Source of the DNA: an uncultured Anaerosacchariphilus sp.
GTDB taxonomy: Bacteria > Bacillota > Clostridia > Lachnospirales > Lachnospiraceae
DNA: 10,445 nucleotides
Assembly: GCA_934402125.1 (NCBI GenBank)
Contig: CAKRTY010000033.1
Location: 1 to 10,445 of the forward strand
Direction: 5' to 3'
In this document: one piece after another, positions 1-5,932 of the stretch
Position numbering within the stretch: the stretch's first letter is position 1
Layout of the letters: the number at the start of each line of letters is the position of its first letter
The notes under the pieces: model-generated
Seen by the model: only the letters and a program-made list of their open reading frames with translations
What the model was told of the DNA's origin: nothing
The model's database searches: none
Translations under genes and position numbers: made by a program

Positions 1-920
1 AAATTGTTCCGTGTTTGAGATGCGATTATTGTATGCACTGGAGCACAGAAAGAAAAGGACAGGGATGTTCTGTAAATGTAAGGGCATTCAAAGCTGCGTT
101 TGTTCCGCAAAAACTGGAAAAGGCAGAAAAAGAAAAAAGGATAGTGGTAATAGGCGGCGGACCGGCCGGCATGCGGGCGGCGCTGATGGCTTGGGAACGT
201 GGTCACCAGGTAGCCCTGTATGAAAAGTCTGGAGCGCTGGGAGGTCTTTTAAAGCATACGGATTATGAAGAATCCAAACTGGATTTGAAGCGCTATAAGG
301 ATTATCTGATTCATCAGATTGAAAAAAGCGGCGTAGAAGTGCATCTGAATACAGCGGCTACCCCTCAGATGATTCAGGAGTTAAAACCGGATAAAGTCAT
401 TGTGGCGATTGGATCCAAAGCCTTCACACCGCCCATTCCGGGAGAAAATTATGCGATTCCGGTGCTGGAGTCCTACCCGAAGCTGAAGGGGTTGGGCGAT
501 CGCATCGTTATTATCGGAGGCGGAACCATCGGCTGTGAGTTGGGACTGGAACTGGCCGCAAAGGGAAAAAAGGTTACGATACTGGAGATGAGCGGACGCT
601 TGCACAGACAGGACAGCCTGTATTATGATATTGCCATCGATCAGCATATAAAAGGCGAAAAGAATCTGACCTGCCTGACCCGGACCAGGGTATTGGAGAT
701 AAAACCGGACAGGGTCATTTATGAAGATGAAGAGGGAAGCCGCCATGAAATCAAATGTACCGAAAGCATTATGGCCGCAGGTCTGCGCTCCAGAACAGAG
801 GAAGCGCAGGAGTTTTATCAGGTGCAGCACGCGTCGGTCTACATGGTTGGAGATTGCGTCAAAGTCGGAAAAGTCAGAGAGGCGAATGAAACCGCGTATT
901 TTACAGTGGCGAATCTGTAA
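1..920 (+). CDS. C-terminal part of an Old Yellow Enzyme-family Fe-S flavoprotein (2,4-dienoyl-CoA reductase / BaiCD / trimethylamine dehydrogenase type)
   Basis: The gene enters from the left edge; the open frame starts at base 3 and ends with TAA at 918-920. The first visible residues carry a 4Fe-4S ligand set, C-x2-C-x2-C-x11-C (codons at 12, 21, 30 and 66), like the cluster of trimethylamine dehydrogenase and related enoate reductases. An FAD-type Rossmann motif GGGPAG follows at 153-170, a second dinucleotide fold (IIGGGTIG, about bases 508-531) suits NAD(P)H, and the terminal GDC motif at 849-857 is typical of the flavin domain. Family members pass electrons from NAD(P)H through FAD and Fe-S to FMN in an N-terminal TIM barrel, which would lie upstream of the window. 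The substrate cannot be told from this part; unsaturated acids, bile-acid intermediates and amines are all known in the family. The gene points the same way as purC but is separated from it by a promoter. Confidence 0.85.
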   Translation, partial: IVPCLRCDYCMHWSTERKGQGCSVNVRAFKAAFVPQKLEKAEKEKRIVVIGGGPAGMRAALMAWERGHQVALYEKSGALGGLLKHTDYEESKLDLKRYKDYLIHQIEKSGVEVHLNTAATPQMIQELKPDKVIVAIGSKAFTPPIPGENYAIPVLESYPKLKGLGDRIVIIGGGTIGCELGLELAAKGKKVTILEMSGRLHRQDSLYYDIAIDQHIKGEKNLTCLTRTRVLEIKPDRVIYEDEEGSRHEIKCTESIMAAGLRSRTEEAQEFYQVQHASVYMVGDCVKVGKVREANETAYFTVANL

Positions 921-925
921 AAGTC

Positions 926-955
926 TTGACAGCCCCCAGCATTTAGTGGTAATGT
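926..955 (+). promoter_or_regulatory. Probable sigma-A promoter of purC
   Basis: A perfect TTGACA (-35) lies at 926-931. After 18 bases comes TAATGT (950-955), preceded by TGG, which supplies an extended -10 TGn element. It begins just after the stop codon of the preceding gene and would give a leader of roughly 65 bases before purC. Confidence 0.6.
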
Positions 956-977
956 GAATGACGTGAGTTGTAAAACA

Positions 978-991
978 GCGGAGCAATCCGC
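978..991 (+). promoter_or_regulatory. Small GNRA-loop hairpin in the purC leader
   Basis: GCGGA (978-982) pairs perfectly with TCCGC (987-991) around a GCAA tetraloop, a stable RNA fold. No T-run follows, so it is not a terminator. It sits between the predicted transcription start and the ribosome binding site. It does not resemble the purine riboswitch that I can recall. Its role is unknown; it may only stabilise the 5' end of the message. Confidence 0.35.
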
Positions 992-1027
992 GGCTATATC
1001 TAAAACTGAATGATGAGGTGCAAAGAC

Positions 1028-1903
1028 ATGCAGGAAATGAAACCGATCAAAGAAGGCAAGGTACGTGAGATTTACGACAACGGCGACAGCCTGATTATGG
1101 TAGCGACAGACCGTATCAGCTGCTTCGATGTGATTCTTCATAATGAAGTGACAAAGAAGGGCGCAGTGCTGACCCAGATGTCCAAATTCTGGTTCGATAT
1201 GACAGAGGATATTCTGCCGAACCACATGATTTCCGTTGACACAAAGGATATGCCGGAGTACTTCCAGCAGGAGAAGTTCCGGGGCAAATCCATGATGTGC
1301 AGAAAGCTTCAGATGCTTCCCATCGAGTGCATCGTCCGCGGCTATATCACTGGAAGCGGCTGGGCAAGCTACAAGGAGAACGGAACCGTCTGCGGTATTA
1401 AGCTGCCGGAAGGCCTGAAGGAATCTGACAAGCTGCCGGAGCCGATTTACACACCGTCTACCAAGGCAGAGATCGGCGATCATGACAAAAACATTTCCTA
1501 CGAGCAGAGTATCGCTCATCTTGAAAAATATTTCCCGGGCAAGGGAGAGGAGTACGCAAAGGCTCTTCGCGACAACACCATTGCCCTCTATAAGAAATGC
1601 GCAGAGTACGCCCTGAGCAAGGGAATCATCATCGCAGACACCAAGTTTGAGTTTGGCCTGGATGAGAACGGCAACCTGGTGATCGGCGATGAGATGCTGA
1701 CACCGGACAGCTCCCGTTTCTGGCCGGCAGACGGCTATGAGCCGGGCCACGGACAGCCCTCCTTTGACAAGCAGTTTGCCCGCGACTGGCTGAAGGCCAA
1801 TCCGGACAACGACTGGACCCTGCCCCAGGAGATCGTGGACAAGACCATCGAGAAATACCTGCAGGCATACGAAATGCTGACCGGAAAGCCGCTGGAGGTA
1901 TAA
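1028..1903 (+). CDS. purC: Phosphoribosylaminoimidazole-succinocarboxamide synthase (SAICAR synthetase)
   Basis: The 291-residue protein joins aspartate to CAIR using ATP, giving SAICAR in de novo purine synthesis in the cytoplasm. Recognisable family segments are GKVREIYD near residue 10, ATDRISCFD at 26-34, the conserved RGYITGSGWASY at 104-115, DTKFEFG at 204-210 and DEMLTPDSSRFW at 221-232. The length fits the long form of the family (about 290-300 residues) rather than the short form of about 240. The ATG at 1028 is preferred over the in-frame ATGs at 1010 and 1013, because GAGGTG at 1015-1020 gives a normal ribosome binding site 7 bases upstream and overlaps the earlier ATG. The gene stands alone between its own promoter and terminator, away from other pur genes. 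Confidence 0.96.
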   Translation: MQEMKPIKEGKVREIYDNGDSLIMVATDRISCFDVILHNEVTKKGAVLTQMSKFWFDMTEDILPNHMISVDTKDMPEYFQQEKFRGKSMMCRKLQMLPIECIVRGYITGSGWASYKENGTVCGIKLPEGLKESDKLPEPIYTPSTKAEIGDHDKNISYEQSIAHLEKYFPGKGEEYAKALRDNTIALYKKCAEYALSKGIIIADTKFEFGLDENGNLVIGDEMLTPDSSRFWPADGYEPGHGQPSFDKQFARDWLKANPDNDWTLPQEIVDKTIEKYLQAYEMLTGKPLEV

Positions 1904-1916
1904 GAAAAAAATTGAG

Positions 1917-1958
1917 GCGCGGATATGTTCCATTTTTGGAGAGTATCCGCGCTTTTTT
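1917..1958 (+). terminator. Rho-independent terminator after purC
   Basis: GCGCGGATA (1917-1925) pairs perfectly over 9 bp with TATCCGCGC (1944-1952), followed by six T residues at 1953-1958. The loop contains a minor inner stem, TCCA/TGGA, around TTTT. It starts 13 bases after the purC stop and isolates purC from the molybdenum operon. Confidence 0.9.
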
Positions 1959-1968
1959 GTATACAAAA
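1955..1968. repeat. 14-bp perfect palindrome with TGTATACA core (copy 1)
   Basis: TTTTGTATACAAAA reads the same on both strands. Its left arm shares the T-run of the purC terminator. The 8-bp core TGTATACA occurs again at 2034-2041, 76 bases downstream. TTGTATACAA-like palindromes are known operators of several GntR/FadR-family regulators, so this may be a binding site. That is inference only; no GntR gene is in the window. Confidence 0.4.
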
Positions 1969-1981
1969 GACGGATAAAAAA

Positions 1982-2009
1982 TCACCGTTATGTTTTGAAA
2001 AACAGGTGA
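1982..2009. repeat. Imperfect inverted repeat upstream of the moeA operon
   Basis: TCACC (1982-1986) and TGTTTT (1991-1996) mirror AAAACA (1999-2004) and GGTGA (2005-2009). Four unpaired bases, GTTA, interrupt the left arm. TTGAAA at 1995-2000 could serve as a -35 element, but no good -10 lies at the right distance. The function is unknown. Confidence 0.25.
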
Positions 2010-2032
2010 AAGTTCCGCCCTGCTGTGATACA

Positions 2033-2042
2033 CTGTATACAG
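2033..2042. promoter_or_regulatory. CTGTATACAG palindrome (copy 2 of the TGTATACA core), possible operator over a -10 element
   Basis: This perfect 10-bp palindrome shares its 8-bp core with the site at 1955-1968. TATACA at 2036-2041 inside it could be a -10 element of the operon promoter, although the matching -35 (TTCCGC at 2013-2018, 17-base spacer) is poor. An operator overlapping a -10 element would fit a repressor site. Confidence 0.4.
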
Positions 2043-2047
2043 AATCA

Positions 2048-2071
2048 TTTCCGCTCGGGTAACAGCGGAAA
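2048..2071 (+). promoter_or_regulatory. Perfect 8-bp hairpin in the leader of the molybdopterin operon
   Basis: TTTCCGCT (2048-2055) pairs completely with AGCGGAAA (2064-2071) around the loop CGGGTAAC. A competing pairing exists: CTCG at 2054-2057, with its CTC-side bases inside the first stem, can pair with CGAG at 2073-2076. No T-run follows, so it is not a terminator. It lies 19 bases upstream of the ribosome binding site. It could be a structured leader or a dyad operator. I could not match it to the Moco riboswitch consensus from memory. Confidence 0.4.
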
Positions 2072-2106
2072 GCGAGACAGATTTGGGTTTGGGAGGAATT
2101 TGGGGT

Positions 2107-3132
2107 ATGAAATGTATCAACACAACAGACGCGGTAGGCCATGTGCTCTGCCACGACATTACGCGGATCGTCAAGGATGTGGTCAAGGACACCGCATTCC
2201 GCAAGGGCCATATTGTGACCGAGGAGGATATTCCGGTGCTGCTGTCCCTGGGAAAAGATCACCTGTATGTCTGGGAGAAGGACGAGAACACCCTCCATGA
2301 AAATGAGGCGGCAGAGATTCTGTGCGCCGTCTGCAGGAATGAAAATATGCATCCCACCGATGTGAAGGAGGGAAAAATCGAGCTGGTGGCCGACTGCGAC
2401 GGCCTGTTCCGGGTAGATGTGCCGCGGCTTGACGCCATCAACGAAATAGATGAGATTATGATCGCCACGCGGCATAATAACACGCCGGTGAAAAAGGGCG
2501 ACCGTCTGCTGGGAACCCGGGTGATTCCGCTTGTCATCGCGAAGGAGAAGCTGGAGCGGGTAAAGGAGGCTGCGGGAAGCGAGCCGCTGGTTTCCCTGAC
2601 GCCTTATAAGCCTCTGAAGGCAGGCATTGTCACCACAGGAAATGAAGTGTATTACGGACGGATCAAGGATACCTTCACGCCGGTTATCATCGAGAAGCTG
2701 GCCGCCTATGGAATAGAGGTCTGCGGACACATTCTCTGCGACGACAACCGGGAGAAGATTACCGAGGCCATTCGGAAGCTGAAGGAAGAGGGAGCGGACA
2801 TGATTCTCTGTACCGGAGGCATGAGCGTGGATCCGGATGACCAGACGCCGGGTGCGATTAAGCAGACAGGAGCGCGTATTGTATCCTACGGCGCGCCGGT
2901 GCTCCCGGGAGCCATGTTCCTGCTGGCGTATTTCGAGGACGGTACGCCGGTTATGGGACTGCCGGGCTGCGTCATGTACGCGAAGGCTACGGTCTTTGAC
3001 CTGGTACTGCCCCGGATTGCGGCAGGAGTAGAGGTGACGAAGAAGGAACTGGCCCATATGGGAAATGGCGGCTTCTGTCTGGGCTGTAAGACCTGTCATT
3101 ACCCCAACTGCGGTTTTGGAAAAGGCGTATAA
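2107..3132 (+). CDS. MoeA-like molybdopterin-binding protein with cysteine-rich C-terminal tail
   Basis: The protein has 341 residues. Residues 1-150 form a SAF-like or MoeA N-terminal-like region of uncertain fold. Residues 171-305 are a clear MoCF_biosynth (molybdopterin-binding) domain: AGIVTTGNE at 172-180, CTGGMSVDPDD at 235-245 and GLPGC at 284-288, where MoeA usually has a GNP-type loop. The tail holds C324, C327, C330 and C335 (C-x2-C-x2-C-x4-C), suggesting a metal or Fe-S site. ATG 2107 is chosen because GGGAGG at 2091-2096 sits 10 bases upstream; the earlier in-frame TTG at 2083 has no such site. It is the first gene of the operon, 13 bases before moeA, so a step in molybdopterin adenylylation, metal insertion or cofactor modification is likely. 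It is not a plain Mog or MoeA, and its exact reaction is unknown. Confidence 0.85.
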   Translation: MKCINTTDAVGHVLCHDITRIVKDVVKDTAFRKGHIVTEEDIPVLLSLGKDHLYVWEKDENTLHENEAAEILCAVCRNENMHPTDVKEGKIELVADCDGLFRVDVPRLDAINEIDEIMIATRHNNTPVKKGDRLLGTRVIPLVIAKEKLERVKEAAGSEPLVSLTPYKPLKAGIVTTGNEVYYGRIKDTFTPVIIEKLAAYGIEVCGHILCDDNREKITEAIRKLKEEGADMILCTGGMSVDPDDQTPGAIKQTGARIVSYGAPVLPGAMFLLAYFEDGTPVMGLPGCVMYAKATVFDLVLPRIAAGVEVTKKELAHMGNGGFCLGCKTCHYPNCGFGKGV

Positions 3133-3145
3133 GGGGGAAGCTGGT

Positions 3146-4351
3146 ATGGGAGGAATTACAGCTGAGGCGGCGCTTGCGCTTGTTCTGGCGCATACGCCTG
3201 TGATGCAGGAGAAGGAACGGCTTCCGGTCGCGGAGATTTCCGGACGGGTGCTGGCCGAGGAAGCAAAGACCAGATTTGACAATCCACCCTTTCCCCGTTC
3301 GCCCATCGACGGATATGCCTGCCGGGCAGCGGATTTGGAGGGAGCCTGCAGGGAGCAGCCAGTCTGTCTGAAGGTTCTGCGGGAGATTGACGCGGGGGAT
3401 TATTCCGAGGAAGAGGTGCAGCCGGGCCAGGCTGTACGTATTATGACTGGGGCGGCGATTCCGCCCGGCTGTGACTGCTGCGTCCGTCAGGAGGATACGG
3501 ATTACGGAGAGGAAACGGTGCAGATCTATAAGGCGGAGCGGCCGTGGGGCAATTACTGCTTCCGGGGCGAGGACTTCAAGGCCGGACAGGTACTGCTGCA
3601 AGCGGACCGGGAGCTTGGCTTCGTAGAGGCCGGCGTGCTGGCCGGAATGGGAATTCCGGAGGTGGCTGTCTACCGCCGTCCCCGGATCGCGGTGCTGACC
3701 ACCGGCAATGAGGTGGTGCAGCCAGGAGAGCCTTTAGCTCCCGGCAAGATCTATGACATCAACCAGAAGCTTCTGGCGGCCCGTCTGCTGGAGCTGGGGG
3801 TGGACCTTTGTGAGGCCCGCTCCGTCCCGGACGAGCCGGAGCAGATGGCGGAGGCTCTGAAAAAGGCCGCGAAGGAAGCGGATCTGATCGTCACTACAGG
3901 CGCTGTGTCTGTGGGAAAAAAGGATATCATGCATGAATCCCTGGCCCGGATTGGGGCAGAGCGCGTCTTCTGGGGGATCCAGGTGAAGCCCGGTATGCCC
4001 ACCTTATTTTCCGATTATCAGGGAATCCCGGTCATGAGTCTGTCCGGTAATCCCTTCAGCGCCCTGGTTATCACCGAGCTTTTGCTCCGCCCTATGCTGG
4101 CGAAAATGATGAGAAAGCCGTCTCTTGATCTGGTGCGGGTACAGGGAACCCTGGCGGACGCCTTTGGAAAAGCCAGCCCGGGAAGACGATTTGTCCGGGC
4201 TTACTGGGAAAAGGGAACCTTCCATCTGCCGGAGGGTCTGAATTCCAACGGCGTGCTGGCTTCCATGGTGGGCTGTAACTGTCTGCTGGACGTGCCAGGG
4301 GGATCCGGCGCGCTGAAGCCCGGGGATTCGGCGGAGGCGATTTTGTTATGA
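3146..4351 (+). CDS. moeA: Molybdopterin molybdenumtransferase
   Basis: MoeA inserts molybdate into adenylylated molybdopterin to make active cofactor. The 401-residue length is normal for the family. The N-terminal region has PFPRSPIDGYACRAADL (48-64), matching the conserved DGYA.RA.D segment. MTGAAIP lies at 100-106. The MoCF_biosynth domain runs from about 180 to 320, with TTGNEV at 185-190, TTGAVSVG at 250-257 (A where TGGVSVG is usual) and the SGNPFSALV loop at 300-308. A C-terminal beta domain ends with GLNSNGVLASM (364-374). The start at 3146 has a GGGGG/AAG ribosome binding site 8 bases upstream. A longer frame from 3065 would overlap the preceding gene by 68 bases and adds only non-family residues. 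The stop overlaps the mobB start (ATGA, 4348-4351), which indicates translational coupling. Confidence 0.95.
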   Translation: MGGITAEAALALVLAHTPVMQEKERLPVAEISGRVLAEEAKTRFDNPPFPRSPIDGYACRAADLEGACREQPVCLKVLREIDAGDYSEEEVQPGQAVRIMTGAAIPPGCDCCVRQEDTDYGEETVQIYKAERPWGNYCFRGEDFKAGQVLLQADRELGFVEAGVLAGMGIPEVAVYRRPRIAVLTTGNEVVQPGEPLAPGKIYDINQKLLAARLLELGVDLCEARSVPDEPEQMAEALKKAAKEADLIVTTGAVSVGKKDIMHESLARIGAERVFWGIQVKPGMPTLFSDYQGIPVMSLSGNPFSALVITELLLRPMLAKMMRKPSLDLVRVQGTLADAFGKASPGRRFVRAYWEKGTFHLPEGLNSNGVLASMVGCNCLLDVPGGSGALKPGDSAEAILL

Positions 4352-4893
4352 GTGTTTTCTTTGCCGTCAGCGGTGTGAAAAATTCGGGAAAAACCACGTT
4401 AATCACGAAGCTCCTGCCGGTTCTGACCGGACGGGGGCTGAAGGTGGCGACCATCAAGCATGACGGCCATGATTTTCAGACCGATGTGCCGGGAACGGAT
4501 ACCTTTGCCCATTTTCAGGCGGGAGCCTACGGTACCGTGGTTTTTTCGGAGCGTAAATTTATGGTCGTAAAGAAGCAGCCGGAGGAAGCCCGGGCGGAGC
4601 AAATGACGCCGGAGCAGCTGGCGTCCTGGTTTCCGGAGGCGGATCTGATTCTGCTGGAGGGCTTTAAGGACAGCGGGTATCCAAAAGTGGAGCTGATTCG
4701 CGGAGCCAATTCCTCGGACTGTGTCTGCAGGGGGCGTAATTTACGTGCCGTCGTGACTGATCTGGCGCCCGGAGCGGTGAAGGGACTGTCGGAGGGCGTG
4801 CCGGTATTCGGGCTGGAAGACGTGGAGAGCATTGCAGAATTTATTTTAAAGGATTTGTTTCCTTTATCCGGAAATACAAAGGAGATTATATGA
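4348..4893 (+). CDS. mobB: Molybdopterin-guanine dinucleotide biosynthesis accessory protein MobB
   Basis: MobB is a small P-loop GTP-binding protein that assists the dinucleotide step of molybdenum cofactor synthesis; it is not essential in E. coli. The 181-residue protein shows Walker A GVKNSGKT at residues 9-16, the family segment TIKHDGHDF at 35-43, the PGTDTFAHFQAGA stretch at 48-60, and a Walker B-like DLILLEGFK (99-107) followed by PKVELIR (112-118), all typical of MobB. Two further cysteines lie close together at 125 and 127. Both ends overlap neighbours by four bases (ATGA at 4348-4351 and 4890-4893), so it is co-translated with moeA and the regulator. No intact MobA partner is in the window; the next gene carries a remote nucleotidyltransferase-like domain. 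Confidence 0.93.
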   Translation: MSVFFAVSGVKNSGKTTLITKLLPVLTGRGLKVATIKHDGHDFQTDVPGTDTFAHFQAGAYGTVVFSERKFMVVKKQPEEARAEQMTPEQLASWFPEADLILLEGFKDSGYPKVELIRGANSSDCVCRGRNLRAVVTDLAPGAVKGLSEGVPVFGLEDVESIAEFILKDLFPLSGNTKEII

Positions 4894-5792
4894 AAACAGG
4901 AGCGGTTATCATAGCATCTGGCGATTATGGGGAGGAGCAGCGGGAAAACGAGGGGATTCATCTGTTCCTGCCCATGTATCCGCTGGATGGGACAACGGTT
5001 ATCAAGGGAGAGATCGCCAGGTTCCGTAAGGCCGGGATTTCTCCCATCGTAGTGCTGGCAGGCTGTCACAGCGAGACGCTGAAGCTGCACCTGAGTCACA
5101 ATAATGTCATCTTCGTGGAAGATGAAGCCTACCGGGAGCATAGCTTTGAGGAAGCCCTGAAGCTGGCTCTGGAGACGGCTGCGCCCCTGATGGATCGGGC
5201 CCTTGTGTTGCCGGTGGAATATCCGGCCTTTGGGGAGGAGACCGTGGAGGCTCTTTTAAAGGCGGAAGAGGCTTCGGTGCCTGTATATGAGGGGCAGGCC
5301 GGCTGGCCCAGAAGTATGGTGCCGGGTGAAAAAGATACCAAAGCCGGACAGGAAAGGATTTTGGTGGGGGATCCGGGCATCTGCTATTCGCTTCTGGACG
5401 CAGGCGGGATCGAGCGGGTGTCTGCTTACCTGAAAGCCCGGTGGGACGCCGCCACGCTTCATTTCAAAACAAAGCTGGTGATATCCAAGGAAGAGGATTT
5501 CTTCGGTCCCGGCGTCTACCACCTGCTGCAGTACATTGATGAGACCGGCTCCATTCAGGCTGCGGCGGCCAAAATGAATATGTCCTATTCCAAGGGCTGG
5601 AAAATGATCAACAAGGTGGAGAAGGAGCTGGGCTTCCGGTTCCTGAACCGCTGTAATGGAGGAAAGAACGGGGGAAGCTCTACCATTACCCCGGAAGGCC
5701 GCCTCTTCATGGAGCGGTATCATGCCATGCTGGAGGACATGAAGCGGATTACCCGGGAATTTTTTGAGGTGTATTTCGGGGAGTTTCAGTAA
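4890..5792 (+). CDS. Fusion of degenerate MobA/MocA-like nucleotidyltransferase domain with a ModE-type winged-helix DNA-binding domain
   Basis: The 300-residue protein has two parts. Residues 1 to about 190 resemble a MobA/MocA-like NTP-transferase fold: a first strand GAVIIASG (4-11), PLDGTTVI (31-38) where the family has P(L/V).GKP(L/M)(L/I), IVVLAG (53-58), and an LP.EYPAF segment at 107-114 where MobA has its metal-binding DxP. The LAGG.S.RMG.DK signature is not intact. Residues 206-290 are a ModE N-terminal winged helix: GPG...LL..IDETGSI.AAA..M.MSYSKGW (206-237), NKVEKELGF and RCNGGKNGGSSTITPEG (254-270). It lacks the molybdate-binding Mop/TOBE domains of E. coli ModE. It ends the moeA operon and lies just before a ModE-like operator and modABC, so I infer a molybdenum-responsive regulator. 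A residual transferase activity is not excluded. Confidence 0.85.
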   Translation: MKTGAVIIASGDYGEEQRENEGIHLFLPMYPLDGTTVIKGEIARFRKAGISPIVVLAGCHSETLKLHLSHNNVIFVEDEAYREHSFEEALKLALETAAPLMDRALVLPVEYPAFGEETVEALLKAEEASVPVYEGQAGWPRSMVPGEKDTKAGQERILVGDPGICYSLLDAGGIERVSAYLKARWDAATLHFKTKLVISKEEDFFGPGVYHLLQYIDETGSIQAAAAKMNMSYSKGWKMINKVEKELGFRFLNRCNGGKNGGSSTITPEGRLFMERYHAMLEDMKRITREFFEVYFGEFQ

Positions 5793-5805
5793 AAAGCACA
5801 GAGTG

Positions 5806-5838
5806 AAAGGGAGGTTGCACTTGCACCCTCCTTTTTTT
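5806..5838 (+). terminator. Rho-independent terminator of the moeA-mobB-regulator operon
   Basis: AAAGGGAGG (5806-5814) pairs with CCTCCTTTT (5827-5835) over 9 positions with one G-T wobble, and the T-run is 5832-5838. The 12-base loop is a tandem hexamer, TTGCAC twice. It separates this operon from modABC, and the candidate modA -35 lies in its loop. Confidence 0.75.
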
Positions 5839-5849
5839 ATGTGTATAAT
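5821..5849 (+). promoter_or_regulatory. Probable modABC promoter
   Basis: TATAAT at 5844-5849 is a perfect -10 element. Seventeen bases upstream, TTGCAC (5821-5826) is a partial -35 match (TTG conserved), located inside the loop of the preceding terminator hairpin. The predicted start near 5856 falls at the left edge of the ModE-like operator. Confidence 0.65.
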
Positions 5850-5856
5850 AGACCTA

Positions 5857-5882
5857 TCGTTATTCTTTTGGAAAAATAACGA
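5857..5882. promoter_or_regulatory. ModE-type molybdate operator upstream of modA
   Basis: TCGTTATT (5857-5864) and AATAACGA (5875-5882) form a perfect 8-bp inverted repeat ten bases apart. The CGTTAT and ATAACG half-sites are 12 bases apart, the same spacing as in the E. coli ModE consensus (CGTTATATA-N6-TATATAACG, recalled). The site begins about where transcription should start, so a bound dimer should block modABC expression. The nearby ModE-domain fusion is the likely binder. Confidence 0.8.
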
Positions 5883-5924
5883 ACAGAAGAAGCAGTACGA
5901 AAAAAGAGAAAAGAGAAAAGAGGG

Positions 5925-5932
5925 ATCGTTAT
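5925..5932 (+). promoter_or_regulatory. Second copy of the operator half-site overlapping the modA start codon
   Basis: ATCGTTAT at 5925-5932 repeats the left operator half-site (ATCGTTAT, 5856-5863) exactly, 69 bases downstream. It covers the space between the modA ribosome binding site and its ATG. No ATAACG partner lies at the 12-base spacing, so it may be a weak auxiliary site or chance. Confidence 0.25.

Noticed and set aside
839..1966. Minus-strand open frame of 375 codons across purC and its promoter and terminator
   Set aside because: It covers the purC promoter and terminator and encodes no recognisable domain; purC itself is certain.
1986..1991. CGTTAT half-site before the moeA operon as a second ModE operator
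   Set aside because: The partner ATAACG is missing at the required 12-base distance (AGGTGA is found there).
1969..2106. Moco riboswitch before the molybdopterin operon
   Set aside because: I could not fit the conserved Moco RNA segments to this region by eye; only a simple hairpin is supported. A covariance search would decide.
3065..3145. Upstream in-frame extension of moeA
   Set aside because: It lies within the end of the preceding gene, adds residues not found in MoeA, and the ATG at 3146 has its own ribosome binding site.
1735..3306. Open frame of 523 codons on the minus strand
   Set aside because: It runs antisense to purC, the terminator, the leader and the MoeA-like gene. It shows no family motifs, and the plus-strand genes have clear functions and ribosome binding sites.
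5815..5826. Tandem TTGCAC repeat as a microsatellite or CRISPR-like repeat
   Set aside because: There are only two copies, and they are explained as terminator loop and -35 element.
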